Assembly: GCA_001510455.1 (NCBI GenBank)
Contig: LFFH01000035.1
Coordinates: 1-13,751, forward strand
From: Actinobacteria bacterium casp-actino8
GTDB taxonomy: Bacteria; Actinomycetota; Acidimicrobiia; Acidimicrobiales; Ilumatobacteraceae
Length of the DNA stretch: 13,751 nucleotides
Direction: 5' to 3'
The notes beneath the pieces are model-generated. The model did no database searches, had not been told where the DNA came from, and saw only the letters and a list, made by a program, of their open reading frames with translations. The position numbers and the translations under genes are program-made. Shown piece by piece: positions 1 through 8,174 of the stretch (position 1 is the first letter of the stretch; the number at the start of each line of letters is the position of its first letter).

Positions 1-400
1 CGAGCGGCATGCGGAATTCCGTTGTGAAACCTTGGGAGGCGGAGCTCTCACTCCCGCCGATGCCGTCCGGGCGGCCCTCGTCGGTGACGTCCGCCGAGTC
101 GTGCGAGCCGCTCGCAGTGAAGTGATCGACCTCGGACGACGGGTTCGACTGTTCGGCGGACCGAGTCGAGAAGCGGTCTGGATACAAGGGGCCCGATGCG
201 CGTGGCCCGGATGTCCAACATTGAATTGCGAGGTCGATCACATCGAAGCCTGGCGACGGGGTGGCTCGACCGTACCCTCCAACGGTGTCGCTCTCTGCCG
301 GTGGCACAACCGTTTCAAGGAGACCGGATTCTGTGTTGACACGTCGTCGGGTCGCGCCGCCTTTCGACAACCCGATGGTTCGGCGATGGTCCCGGTCTAG
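1..400 (+). CDS. HNH endonuclease domain protein (DUF222/HNH type), 5' truncated by window edge
   Basis: The reading frame is open from base 2 to the TAG at 398-400 with no upstream stop, so the gene begins outside the window. A TTG at 32 is only an internal codon. The visible 133 residues carry a full HNH module. A Cys pair is encoded at about 197 and 212, an Asp-His (DH) at 236-241, an Asn at 281, a further Cys at 296, and a closing His-Asn at 305-310. This C-C...DH...N...C..HN layout is typical of the C-terminal HNH domain of actinobacterial DUF222-type proteins. Those proteins usually run 400 residues or more, so most of the N-terminal part is missing here. The domain binds a metal ion and in characterised relatives cuts DNA, but the cellular role of the DUF222-type proteins is poorly known and they are often present in many copies. 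Its stop codon shares the CTAG with the convergent dehydrogenase stop. Confidence 0.85.
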   Translation, partial: ERHAEFRCETLGGGALTPADAVRAALVGDVRRVVRAARSEVIDLGRRVRLFGGPSREAVWIQGARCAWPGCPTLNCEVDHIEAWRRGGSTVPSNGVALCRWHNRFKETGFCVDTSSGRAAFRQPDGSAMVPV

Positions 401-1362
401 TCGGGATCGGTGAGTTTCATGGCGCCTTTGGCGTGGAGGCGGGCCAAGAAGTCGGGTTCGTAGGCCTCGGTCGGTTCGGCTCGCACCATCTGGTCGAGTA
501 GGACGGCATCGTCGCCGACGAGCACTCGCCACGTCTCGGTGCGAACGGCGTCGAGAATGATGCCCGCCGCCACTTCGGCCGACATGGGCGCCTGATCGCG
601 GAAGGCTTCACCTTGGGCTTGGATGCCCACGCGGATGTCTTCGTCACTTGCGCCCGACAGATCGAGACCGCTCTTGGCCAAACGATCCCGAACCTTTTGC
701 ACCTGATCGCTCGTCATCTCTTTGGGATCCTGACCGAGCAATTTGCGCGAGTTGATGGCGATCGACGTCCCGATGTGGCCGGGCATGACCACCGAGGCGC
801 GCAGATGCGGAGCATTGATACGGAAGTCGGTGATGAGAGCCTCGGTGAATCCCTTCACGGCGAACTTGGCTGCGCTGTACGCAGTGTGGGGAACTCCGGG
901 TCCGATAGTGGCCCAGAAGCCGTTCACGGAACTGGTGTTGACCACGTGACCGACATCAGCTGACATGAGGAGGGGCAAGAAAGCGAGTGTGTTGTAGTAG
1001 ACCCCGTACCAACACACGGCGAAGGTCTTCTCCCATTCGGCGCGATCGACGTCGATCACACTGCCACCACCACCGATGCCGGCGTTGTTGAACAAGAGGT
1101 GCACGCTCGGTCGCCAGGCGGACACCGCATCTCGGAACGCCAACACCTGTGATTCGTCGGAGACGTCGGCCGTCCAGGTGAACACCTCACCGGAATGACT
1201 ACTGCACAGAGCACGGGTCTCGTCGAGGTTGTCGCTGATGACGTCGCAGGTCGCCACGTCACAACCGTCGGCCGTCAACTGTCGAACCAGCTCACGACCC
1301 ATACCGGTGCCCCCACCGGTGACCACGGCCACCCGCCCCTGGAACCCCTGCTCGAACCTCAT
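397..1362 (-). CDS. SDR-family NAD(P)-dependent oxidoreductase
   Basis: A 321-residue classical short-chain dehydrogenase. The Rossmann nucleotide-binding motif TGGGTGMG is at residues 15-22. An acidic residue ends strand 2 (D40) and hints at NAD preference. D66 follows in ADVSD, the structural NNAG is at 92-95, and the catalytic Ser is at 144/145 with YSAAK (Y162, K166). The PG turn follows at 194-195. The tail after residue 200 is longer than in the usual 250-residue members. It carries a helical insert (about 215-260) and a C-terminal extension as in many actinobacterial SDRs of unknown substrate. The ATG at 1362 is preceded by a clear Shine-Dalgarno AAGGGGG at 1367-1373, four bases away. 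The gene stands alone and diverges from the M15 peptidase. Its substrate cannot be read from sequence; alcohols, steroids and lipid intermediates are all possible. Confidence 0.9.
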   Translation of the reverse strand: MRFEQGFQGRVAVVTGGGTGMGRELVRQLTADGCDVATCDVISDNLDETRALCSSHSGEVFTWTADVSDESQVLAFRDAVSAWRPSVHLLFNNAGIGGGGSVIDVDRAEWEKTFAVCWYGVYYNTLAFLPLLMSADVGHVVNTSSVNGFWATIGPGVPHTAYSAAKFAVKGFTEALITDFRINAPHLRASVVMPGHIGTSIAINSRKLLGQDPKEMTSDQVQKVRDRLAKSGLDLSGASDEDIRVGIQAQGEAFRDQAPMSAEVAAGIILDAVRTETWRVLVGDDAVLLDQMVRAEPTEAYEPDFLARLHAKGAMKLTDPD

Positions 1363-1387
1363 CGAACCCCCTTGTCGAACCCTGCCG

Positions 1388-1393
1388 ACTGTA
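1388..1393 (-). promoter_or_regulatory. Candidate -10 element (TACAGT) for the SDR gene
   Basis: The minus strand reads TACAGT, matching the actinobacterial TANNNT -10. It would place transcription start near 1381 and leave a short leader holding the AAGGGGG ribosome site. There is no convincing -35 at 17-18 bases. A TTGAGA lies further upstream but is wrongly spaced. The call rests on motif and position only. Confidence 0.3.
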
Positions 1394-1466
1394 CTTCGGC
1401 CCTGCTCTTCGGCATTCCTCGGGATTTCTTCTCAAGTCGGGCCGAGGCCGTCCGATACCTGACCTC

Positions 1467-3296
1467 GTGTTCGATCGATCCCGACGTCCGACGCGTGTGG
1501 CTCCACTCGTTCTCGTGATCGCCCTCGTGGCGTATGCGGCCGTGGTGGTCGCCATGGTGACGGGTTCGTCGGTCGCTCGTGCCGCCGCCATCGGAGACAC
1601 GACCGACAACACGCCGTGGACGCTCCCGTCGATGCCACCGAAGTGCTCGACCGACCAGATCTCGTCGGGTGACGTCGCCACCTGCCTCATCAGCAGTTGG
1701 GGAAACATCGCCGAGAAGGGTTGGGGGACACCTCCCTTTCCGTTCGCGTCGGTCGGGGGAGAACTGTCTCCGGGATGGAAGTGGCTCGGTTGGTCGTACA
1801 ACGGTTCGCCGGCTCTGGCCGAATGGGAAGGCAACATGTCGGCCAATCCGGAAAAGGTCGGCCGGCTGAACGCCAAGCAGATCAAGGCTCCGTACGCGGC
1901 TCACGTTCTCTTCATGGGCTTTCTCACCGAGATTCAAGAGGCCGGTTATCGCATCGGTGACGCCATGGCCTACAACTTCCGTTGCACGTCGAACTCCCGT
2001 AAGGACTGTTCGAATCTCGATGCGCGCTCGCTCTCGTATCACTCCTACGGATTGGCCGTCGACATCAACGTCGTCAGCAACCCCGAGATCCGCTACTACC
2101 CGGATTCGACACAAGGCATTCTCACCGCGTGTGCGATGCCCATGAAGACCAACATCCCTCAGTGGGTCGTGCAGACGGCCCAGAAGTGGGGTTTGTTGTG
2201 GGGTGGGTACGGATGGAGCGGCGGGTGTGCGTCGCCGATGGCGTCGAAGTCGAACGTGATCCGTGACCCCATGCACTTCGAGTTCCGTGGATCCGTGGAC
2301 GATGCCCTCGCCATCGCACGTTTCAACGGAGTCGACGTGCAGGATCCTCGGGTGGAAGTTCCGGCCGAGGATCCCACCTCACCGGATTCGCCGATGAGTG
2401 GCAAGACGGTGAAACGAGTCCACGGAGCCGACCGTTTCGCTTCGGCTGCCGCCACGGCAGCGTTCTGGCCGACGACCGAGACCGTGTATCTGGCCACGGG
2501 AACCAACTTCCCCGATTCGTTGGCGGCTGGAGTGACTGCGGCACGCGTGGATGCCCCGGTTCTTCTCGTGAGGTCGGATTCGGTGCCGGCGTCGACTCGT
2601 GACCAGTTGATCCGACTCGCACCGCGCACGGTGTACGTGGCCGGAGGGACGGCCGTGATCAGTGACGAGGTCGTGGCGACGGTGAAAAATCTCACCGGCG
2701 CGAACGTCATCCGCCTGTTCGGTCCGACTCGTTACGAAACCGCCGAACTCCTCACGCGAATTGCGTGGCACGGATCGAAGTCTTCGGTGGCCTGGATGGC
2801 CAGTGGACGCGACTTCCAGGATCCCCTCATTGCGTCGGCGGCCGCTGCCGTGTACGACCAGCCCTTCGTGATGGTCGACGGTCGACGTGGTGTGAGTGAA
2901 GGCGCTCTGGACGTGTTGCGGACCCTCGGCGTGACTCAGGTGAACCTGGTCGCCGCACCCGGCGCCTTTTCGGACGAGGTTCTGGCCGAGCTTCGTTCAA
3001 CCATGAACGTGGTCGTGTATGGAGCCGTCGATGCGTCGGAACGATCGGCATCGGTGTGGACGGCCCACGCTCAGAGCCAGCGGGTCATGTTGGCGACCAG
3101 TCTCAATTTCCCCGACGCCTTGACCGCGGTGCCCTACGCAACGCGTGCGAATGGAACGCCACTCATGCTCGTACCGGGCACCTGTGTTCCGATGTCGACG
3201 TTCCGGACCATCGATCGCCTCGACCCTTCTGATGTCACGTTGTTCGGTGGCCCAGCCGCACTGGCGAGTGCAGTCGAATCTCTCACGACCTGCTGA
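1467..3296 (+). CDS. Exported M15 (VanY-like) peptidase with three C-terminal CWB2 cell-wall-binding repeats
   Basis: A 609-residue secreted, modular protein. Residues 1-40 form a signal peptide: an Arg-rich start, a long hydrophobic core, then ARA at 37-39 as the likely cleavage site. Residues about 130-275 form a peptidase M15 domain of the D-alanyl-D-alanine carboxypeptidase type (M15_4-like). It has the zinc motif SYHSYGLAVD (H192, D199) and the closing DPMHFE (H270) after the WGG segment at 245-247. A Pro/Asp/Ser linker (about 292-312) leads to three cell-wall-binding repeat 2 (PF04122-like) units at about 316-405, 412-505 and 515-605, with FPDSL/FPDAL and GG signatures. The last repeat has Cys573 and a C-terminal Cys609, a possible disulfide. 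It probably trims peptidoglycan peptide stems while anchored to wall polymer. The start is GTG with no Shine-Dalgarno; a near-match -10 (TACCT at 1456-1460) lies just upstream, so the message may be leaderless. The next gene begins 2 bases after the stop. Confidence 0.88.
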   Translation: MFDRSRRPTRVAPLVLVIALVAYAAVVVAMVTGSSVARAAAIGDTTDNTPWTLPSMPPKCSTDQISSGDVATCLISSWGNIAEKGWGTPPFPFASVGGELSPGWKWLGWSYNGSPALAEWEGNMSANPEKVGRLNAKQIKAPYAAHVLFMGFLTEIQEAGYRIGDAMAYNFRCTSNSRKDCSNLDARSLSYHSYGLAVDINVVSNPEIRYYPDSTQGILTACAMPMKTNIPQWVVQTAQKWGLLWGGYGWSGGCASPMASKSNVIRDPMHFEFRGSVDDALAIARFNGVDVQDPRVEVPAEDPTSPDSPMSGKTVKRVHGADRFASAAATAAFWPTTETVYLATGTNFPDSLAAGVTAARVDAPVLLVRSDSVPASTRDQLIRLAPRTVYVAGGTAVISDEVVATVKNLTGANVIRLFGPTRYETAELLTRIAWHGSKSSVAWMASGRDFQDPLIASAAAAVYDQPFVMVDGRRGVSEGALDVLRTLGVTQVNLVAAPGAFSDEVLAELRSTMNVVVYGAVDASERSASVWTAHAQSQRVMLATSLNFPDALTAVPYATRANGTPLMLVPGTCVPMSTFRTIDRLDPSDVTLFGGPAALASAVESLTTC

Positions 3297-3298
3297 CC

Positions 3299-4513
3299 AT
3301 GTGTCAGGCTGACGCCGTGGTGAGATCGCTACGAGCCGTCGTCGTTCTGACCCTCGGATCGACCGTCGTCGCCTGCTCGTCGTCGACGTCCTCGGAGACC
3401 ACGACCACGTCGAGTCTTCCCGTTTTGGTGGAGTTGGCCCCGCCCGAACCACCGGAGCGGGTGGTTCTTGCGCCTGAGACATCCACGACGTCGACCACGA
3501 CCGAAGCCCCCCGCCCCGATGGAGTCGCGGTGCTGGCGTTCACCGGGGACACCCTCGTTCACAGTCCTCTCTGGAGCGCCGCTCGGCGCTACGGAGGCGG
3601 CAATGGCTACGACTTCGGTCCGATGTTCGACGAAGTCGCTCCGATCATCTCGGCGGCCGACTTGGCCGTGTGTCATCTGGAGACGCTCTTCGCGCCACCC
3701 GGAGTCGCCTATTCGACGATGCCTCGCTACCAGGTTCCCGAGGAGGTCGCGTCGGCTCTGGTCGCCGCCGGCTATGACCGGTGCTCGACGGCGAGCAACC
3801 ACGTGATGGACGGAGGGACCGCGAGTATCGACCACACACTCGACGTGTTCGACGAATTGGGACTCGGTCAGCACGGGATCGCTCGCACTCCCGAGGAGAT
3901 CGAACCGAGCACGTTCGTGGTCAACGGCATCGTGATGTCGCATCTCTCCTACACCGTCCACTTCAACGGTTTGTCACTTCCGGCCGATGAACCATGGCGG
4001 TCGGCTCGTATCGACATCGACCGCATCGTCGAGGATGCGACGAGAGCCCGCTCACTCGGCGCCGAGTTCGTCATGGTGAGCATGCATTGGGGCAACGAGG
4101 GTTCGAACCGGCCCAACCCCGATCAAAAGAAGTGGTCCGAACGGATGGCGGCGTCAGGAGTGATCGATCTCGTGATCGGATCACACCCGCATCTGCTGCA
4201 GAGCATCGACAAGTTCGGAGACCTCTGGGTAATCAACAGTCTCGGAAACTTCTTGTCGAACATGCCGACCGGAGATCGATGGGCCCCTGGCACTCAGGAC
4301 GGTGCGATCGTCGAATTCACGGTCTCGCGAACCGACAAGGGGTTCGACGTGTCCGAGCCACGCGTTCATCCCACATGGGTCGACCGTGACGACGGTTTCG
4401 TCATTCGAGCCCTCGGCCCGCAACGTGACGAGCTGACGGGTGAGATGGCGGTCTCGTGGCGTCGCACATCGGCCGTTCTCGGCGAGTTCCTGGCGCCGGC
4501 CGGAGACGTCTAG
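3299..4513 (+). CDS. CapA-family (PGA_cap metallophosphatase-fold) lipoprotein
   Basis: The N-terminus is a lipoprotein signal: basic residues, a hydrophobic stretch, and a lipobox ending TVVAC with C26 as the lipidated Cys. A Thr/Ser/Pro-rich linker (about 27-72) follows. The rest (about 75-345) matches the bacterial CapA domain, a calcineurin-like metallophosphoesterase fold. Motifs seen are FTGD (G83-D84), CHLET (125-129), ASNH (165-168), MHWG (262-265), GSHPH (294-298) and SLGNF (314-318). The family is named for poly-gamma-glutamate capsule synthesis, but most actinobacterial members have no assigned substrate, so only a cell-envelope role is inferred. The ATG at 3299 starts 2 bases after the peptidase stop. 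GTG codons at 3317 and 3320 are credible alternatives that shorten the signal peptide, with an AGG eight bases before 3317. Translation is probably coupled to the upstream wall protein. Confidence 0.87.
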   Translation: MCQADAVVRSLRAVVVLTLGSTVVACSSSTSSETTTTSSLPVLVELAPPEPPERVVLAPETSTTSTTTEAPRPDGVAVLAFTGDTLVHSPLWSAARRYGGGNGYDFGPMFDEVAPIISAADLAVCHLETLFAPPGVAYSTMPRYQVPEEVASALVAAGYDRCSTASNHVMDGGTASIDHTLDVFDELGLGQHGIARTPEEIEPSTFVVNGIVMSHLSYTVHFNGLSLPADEPWRSARIDIDRIVEDATRARSLGAEFVMVSMHWGNEGSNRPNPDQKKWSERMAASGVIDLVIGSHPHLLQSIDKFGDLWVINSLGNFLSNMPTGDRWAPGTQDGAIVEFTVSRTDKGFDVSEPRVHPTWVDRDDGFVIRALGPQRDELTGEMAVSWRRTSAVLGEFLAPAGDV

Positions 4514-4526
4514 TTTCGAAGGCGTC

Positions 4527-5135
4527 ATGGCGACTCTTCGATTCAGCTACGGCACGATGGGCTCGGGAAAGAGCACACTGGCCTTGCAGATCCACCACAA
4601 TCTCGCCGTTCGTGGTCTGCGTGGATTGATCCTCACCAAACTCGATCGCGACGGTTCGCAGGTGACGAGCCGTCTCGGTGTGTCGGCGCCCGCCGTCGAG
4701 GTGTCACCCGATCTCGACGTGTTCGCACTCGTCGGAGCTCGGCAGCCCCTCGATTTCCTCGTCTGCGACGAGGTGCAGTTCTACTCGACCGACCAGTGCG
4801 ACCAGTTGGCACGAGTGGTCGACGAGCTCGGCGTCGACGTCTACGCCTTCGGACTGATCACCGATTTTCGCGGTCTCTTGTTCGACGGGACACGTCGCAT
4901 GCTCGAAGTCGCCGACGAGCGAGTCGAGATGCAAGTCGAAGCCCGTTGCTGGTGCGGTTCACGCGCCACACACAACGCTCGCGTGGTGAACGGTGTGGTC
5001 GTCTACGAGGGTGAGACCGTCGTCGTGGGTGACACGAGCGAGAACCGGGCTTCGCCGCTCTTCGGTGACGTCGTTCGATACGAGCTGCTCTGCCGTCGGC
5101 ACTATCTCGCCGGCGACATGGGCCAGTCGGGGTGA
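4527..5135 (+). CDS. tdk: Thymidine kinase (type II)
   Basis: A 202-residue cytoplasmic enzyme that phosphorylates thymidine to dTMP with ATP in pyrimidine salvage; the family is usually a tetramer inhibited by dTTP. The P-loop GTMGSGKST is at residues 9-17, and DEVQF at 81-85 includes the catalytic Glu82. The FGLITDF segment (108-114) leads into the thymidine-binding lasso. The structural zinc site is built by C141 and C143 with C189 and H192. The length fits the family. The ATG at 4527 is chosen because GAAGG at 4518-4522 sits four bases upstream and the protein begins directly at the first beta strand. The frame stays open upstream to an ATG at 4440, but that adds 29 unrelated residues and overlaps the CapA gene. 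Thirteen bases separate it from the CapA stop, so it is probably the last gene of that transcript. Its stop is 4 bases from the convergent P450 stop. Confidence 0.95.
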   Translation: MATLRFSYGTMGSGKSTLALQIHHNLAVRGLRGLILTKLDRDGSQVTSRLGVSAPAVEVSPDLDVFALVGARQPLDFLVCDEVQFYSTDQCDQLARVVDELGVDVYAFGLITDFRGLLFDGTRRMLEVADERVEMQVEARCWCGSRATHNARVVNGVVVYEGETVVVGDTSENRASPLFGDVVRYELLCRRHYLAGDMGQSG

Positions 5136-5139
5136 CGAT

Positions 5140-6396
5140 TCAGTTCCAGGCGCACGGCATGCGCTTGATGCCGTTGATGAAGGCACTCTGCAGATAGGCC
5201 GGCTGGCCGGTGATGCGCAGATTCGGCATACGACGACGGATCTCGTCGAACATGACGGCGATTTCGCGTCGGGCCAGATTGGCTCCCAGACAGAAGTGCG
5301 GACCGCCGGCCCCGAAACCCACTTGAGCCGGCGTGATGGTACGAGTGACGTCGAACCGATACGGGTCGTCGAACACTCGCTCGTCGCGATTTCCGGACGC
5401 GTAGAACATGACCACCTTGTCGCCGGCGCTCAATTTCTGACCCGACAGTTCCGTGTCCTCGGTGACGGTACGTCGGAAATGGATCACGGGTGTGGCGTAG
5501 CGAACGATCTCTTCCACAGCCGTCTTGGTGTGTGTCTCGAAATCGTCGAACCAGATCTTGCGTTGGTCGGGATGGTCGGTGAGCAGCCTCATTCCGTGGC
5601 TGATGGCGTTACGGGTGGTCTCGTTTCCGGCCACGACGAGAAGAATGAAGAACGAGCCGAATTCCTGTGCGGTGAGTCGCTCACCGTCGACCACGGCGTT
5701 CATCATCGCCGATGTGACGTCGTCCTGAGGTGAGTCGATACGCGATTGACCGAGATTCTGGGCGTAAGTGAACATGTCGAGCGCCACGCGCATGAGGTCT
5801 TCGTACGACCCGACGAATTCGGGGTCACCCACTCCGAGGATCACATTTGTCCAATGGAAGATCTGCTTGTGGTCCTCCTCGGGGATGCCCATCATGTCGC
5901 AGATGATGGCGAGAGGGAGTGGAGCGGCCACTTCCTCGACGAAGTCGCATTCACCGTTGGGGAATCGTTCGAGCAGATCGGTCACCAGTTTCTCGGCACG
6001 ATCCTTCACCTGTTCCTCGACTCGAGTGATCTCTTTCGGGGTGAAGCCTCGTGACACGATGTTGCGAAGGCGGAAGTGCTTCGGATCGTCCATGTTGATC
6101 ATGGAGCCGAAGAACTCGTTCATTTCGACCGGAAGGTCGCCGATGTTGGAACCGTTTCCGCTGCAGAAGAGTTGCGGATTGCGACTGATGTGCCAGATGT
6201 CGTCATGACGCGTGATGGCGCGGTAGCCCGGGCCCGGAGGGAACGGAGCGTCCTCGATGACTCGTTCGGTGAAGAAGTGAAACGGCGACTCGTCACGGAG
6301 GGTCTTGAAGGCTCCCTCACGGAACGAGCGGTCCTTCAACCAGAATTCGGGATCGGACAGATCGATGTCGGAGAGTGGCACGCGGGTCAATTCCAT
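5140..6396 (-). CDS. Cytochrome P450, CYP125/CYP142-like
   Basis: A 418-residue soluble bacterial P450. The I-helix oxygen-activation motif AGNETT is at 256-261 and the K-helix ExxR at E296-R299. The heme loop FGAGGPHFCLG (361-371) supplies the thiolate ligand C369. MDDPKHFRLR at 102-111 and the C-terminal FINGIKRMP segment, together with AGNETTRNAI, resemble the mycobacterial CYP125/CYP142 steroid-chain hydroxylases as I recall them. Oxidation of a sterol or branched lipid side chain is therefore a reasonable guess, not a demonstration. No ferredoxin or reductase gene lies beside it, so electrons must come from elsewhere. The ATG at 6396 fits the family N-terminus and lies seven bases after a TANNNT hexamer, suggesting a leaderless message. 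The frame is open further upstream, but that stretch is the RNase P RNA gene. Confidence 0.93.
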   Translation of the reverse strand: MELTRVPLSDIDLSDPEFWLKDRSFREGAFKTLRDESPFHFFTERVIEDAPFPPGPGYRAITRHDDIWHISRNPQLFCSGNGSNIGDLPVEMNEFFGSMINMDDPKHFRLRNIVSRGFTPKEITRVEEQVKDRAEKLVTDLLERFPNGECDFVEEVAAPLPLAIICDMMGIPEEDHKQIFHWTNVILGVGDPEFVGSYEDLMRVALDMFTYAQNLGQSRIDSPQDDVTSAMMNAVVDGERLTAQEFGSFFILLVVAGNETTRNAISHGMRLLTDHPDQRKIWFDDFETHTKTAVEEIVRYATPVIHFRRTVTEDTELSGQKLSAGDKVVMFYASGNRDERVFDDPYRFDVTRTITPAQVGFGAGGPHFCLGANLARREIAVMFDEIRRRMPNLRITGQPAYLQSAFINGIKRMPCAWN

Positions 6397-6403
6397 CCGT
6401 CGA

Positions 6404-6409
6404 ACCGTA
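6404..6409 (-). promoter_or_regulatory. Candidate leaderless -10 element (TACGGT) of the P450 gene
   Basis: On the minus strand TACGGT is followed by seven bases and then the P450 ATG, the spacing expected when transcription starts at the start codon. No Shine-Dalgarno is present, which agrees. The -35 region is poor. If active, it would uncouple the P450 from rnpB, whose 3' end is only about 30 bases upstream. Confidence 0.45.
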
Positions 6410-6436
6410 CTGGTTGGAACCGTGATGTGACGAGGG

Positions 6437-6798
<362 letters not shown>

Positions 6799-6802
6799 CC
6801 GA

Positions 6803-6808
6803 AGTGTA
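6803..6808 (-). promoter_or_regulatory. rnpB: Candidate -10 element (TACACT) of rnpB
   Basis: TACACT on the minus strand ends 5-7 bases before the first bases of helix P1, so transcription would begin at about 6796-6798, matching the RNA 5' end deduced from pairing. No strong -35 is visible. The upstream part of the promoter lies in the 3' end of the ferritin-like gene. Confidence 0.55.
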
Positions 6809-6820
6809 CGTCGGGTCGAC

Positions 6821-7624
6821 TCAGTCCTCGTCGAGGTATTCGTACGCCATCGAGTTGAGGTAGGGCGTCTCGAGATTCACCGTCGTGCGGCCACCGGCCT
6901 CGTCGACCGGTCCGAGAGTCACCGGCACCGGTGCTTGCGTGCCGAAGGCCGAGGGTACGGCGTAGAACCGGAGGGGTTCTCCGTCTTCACGGAATTCGGC
7001 CGCGACCGACGAACCATGGGACGACACGAGTCGCGCCGGATTCAGCACACTGCCGAGAGTGGCGGCGTGTCGGGCCTCTTGTTCGCCGATTCCCATGGCG
7101 GCCCGACGCAGATCCTTGTCGGTGAGCAGGGAGGTGTACATCTGGTACGTGGCTCCGGCCAGCGTCTCGAGAGCGTACGCGAGTGCGAGTACGTCGGCGG
7201 CCGGATCGGCGGCCTCGGCGATGAGGGAGAGAGCCGGCTCGACGTAGATCGATTGCAGACGCGGATTGGGATCGGTGAATGCCCGACCGCCGGCCGCTTC
7301 GGTGAGAGTAGCCGTGGCCGTCGCGTGATCTCGGTGGTCGGCGAGGAAACGGGCGGCGATCTTGGCGGCGTCACCGGTGAGGTATCCGGCACCGGCGGCC
7401 GCTTCGTACACGAAGATCGCGTTGTTCTCGAGCGAGGTCGCGGTGCGCAGCAACGTGATGTCGGTGATCGGAGCATCGGGAAGCTCGGTCGGGTCGGGAG
7501 TGAGGCCGATACGGGCGACTCCGGATGATTCGCCACCGCCGCAGGCGGCGAGTAGCGCGCCGAGAGAGATGCTCGCTCCACCGGCGAGAAGGAAACGACG
7601 ACGAGAGAGATTCTGCATGTCCAT
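6821..7624 (-). CDS. Ferritin-like domain protein, Tat-exported lipoprotein
   Basis: A 267-residue protein. It opens with a twin-arginine signal SRRRFLLAG (residues 7-15), then a hydrophobic stretch ending in the lipobox LLAAC, with C28 the likely lipid anchor. It is thus predicted to be folded in the cytoplasm and anchored outside the membrane. Residues about 55-195 form a four-helix ferritin-like bundle with candidate di-metal ligands E66 and E74, the histidines of DHRDH (97, 100), E153, and the E183-x-x-H186 pair of EQEARH. The last 70 residues are a non-helical tail with no match I recognise. Function is unknown; iron or peroxide handling at the cell surface is an inference from fold. The ATG at 7624 is two bases after the stop of the preceding ferritin-like gene. 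GGAG at 7633-7636, inside that gene's end, is eight bases from the start. A second ATG at 7618 is possible. Confidence 0.85.
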   Translation of the reverse strand: MDMQNLSRRRFLLAGGASISLGALLAACGGGESSGVARIGLTPDPTELPDAPITDITLLRTATSLENNAIFVYEAAAGAGYLTGDAAKIAARFLADHRDHATATATLTEAAGGRAFTDPNPRLQSIYVEPALSLIAEAADPAADVLALAYALETLAGATYQMYTSLLTDKDLRRAAMGIGEQEARHAATLGSVLNPARLVSSHGSSVAAEFREDGEPLRFYAVPSAFGTQAPVPVTLGPVDEAGGRTTVNLETPYLNSMAYEYLDED

Positions 7625-7626
7625 GA

Positions 7627-8124
7627 TCAGTTCTCCGGGCTCAACGGGGTGATGGACGATGGGAGGTCGAGGTAGGCCTCGATGTCGGCGACCGGCGACA
7701 GACCGGCGAGGGCGGCCATGGCCGCCACATGCCGAGCCTCGGCGATGACGACCGACGACACGAGGGCGACGCCGTCGGTTCCGTCGAGGGTCTCGAGCAG
7801 CGACAGATGTGTCGCAACCATGGTGTTCTCGAGTTCGTGCGCGGCGAGGGCGAGATCACTCGTGTCGCCGGTGAAGCGACTCTCGAAGGCGTCGAAGATG
7901 CTGTTGAGACGGGACTGAGGAGCATCGCGTCCGATGAGAGACGAGATGGCCTGGCTGGCGGCGTCGTGGTGGGCGGCGAGAGTCGCAATGCTGGCGGTCT
8001 CATCGCCACCTGAACCAGCGGTCGCCGCGGCTCGATAGAGATCGCGGGCGGCGAGCTCGGCCTCTTGGGCGAAACCGAGGAGCGCAGAGTCGGCGGCCGA
8101 GGGTCGGCGCGGGGGAGTTGTCAC
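7627..8124 (-). CDS. Ferritin-like protein, cytoplasmic
   Basis: A 165-residue, almost entirely helical protein without signal peptide or membrane segment. Candidate di-metal ligands follow the ferritin-like spacing: E21/E23 in the first helix, H52-H53 in the second, E97/E99 in the third, and E129-x-x-H132 (EARH) in the fourth. It resembles the bundle of the exported protein directly downstream, so the two may be ancient duplicates. The GTG at 8124 is chosen because AAAGGA at 8132-8137 sits seven bases upstream and the start then avoids the kinase gene. The frame is open to 8238, but that would overlap the kinase and add unrelated residues. It follows the kinase by 50 bases and may share its transcript. 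No enzymatic activity can be assigned from the sequence. Confidence 0.82.
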   Translation of the reverse strand: MTTPPRRPSAADSALLGFAQEAELAARDLYRAAATAGSGGDETASIATLAAHHDAASQAISSLIGRDAPQSRLNSIFDAFESRFTGDTSDLALAAHELENTMVATHLSLLETLDGTDGVALVSSVVIAEARHVAAMAALAGLSPVADIEAYLDLPSSITPLSPEN

Positions 8125-8131
8125 CGTGTGA

Positions 8132-8137
8132 TCCTTT
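8132..8137 (-). promoter_or_regulatory. Ribosome binding site fixing the GTG start of the cytoplasmic ferritin-like gene
   Basis: The minus strand reads AAAGGA, seven bases before the GTG at 8124. This is a strong match to the 16S rRNA tail and decides against the longer open frame that runs into the kinase gene. Confidence 0.75.
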
Positions 8138-8174
8138 CGGGCATGAATCGGGACGTCACTAGGACTCGTACAGC

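Noticed and set aside
1359..2276. 305-codon minus-strand open frame opposite the M15 peptidase
   Set aside because: Arg-rich, low-complexity translation without motifs, opposite a gene with intact zinc motifs.
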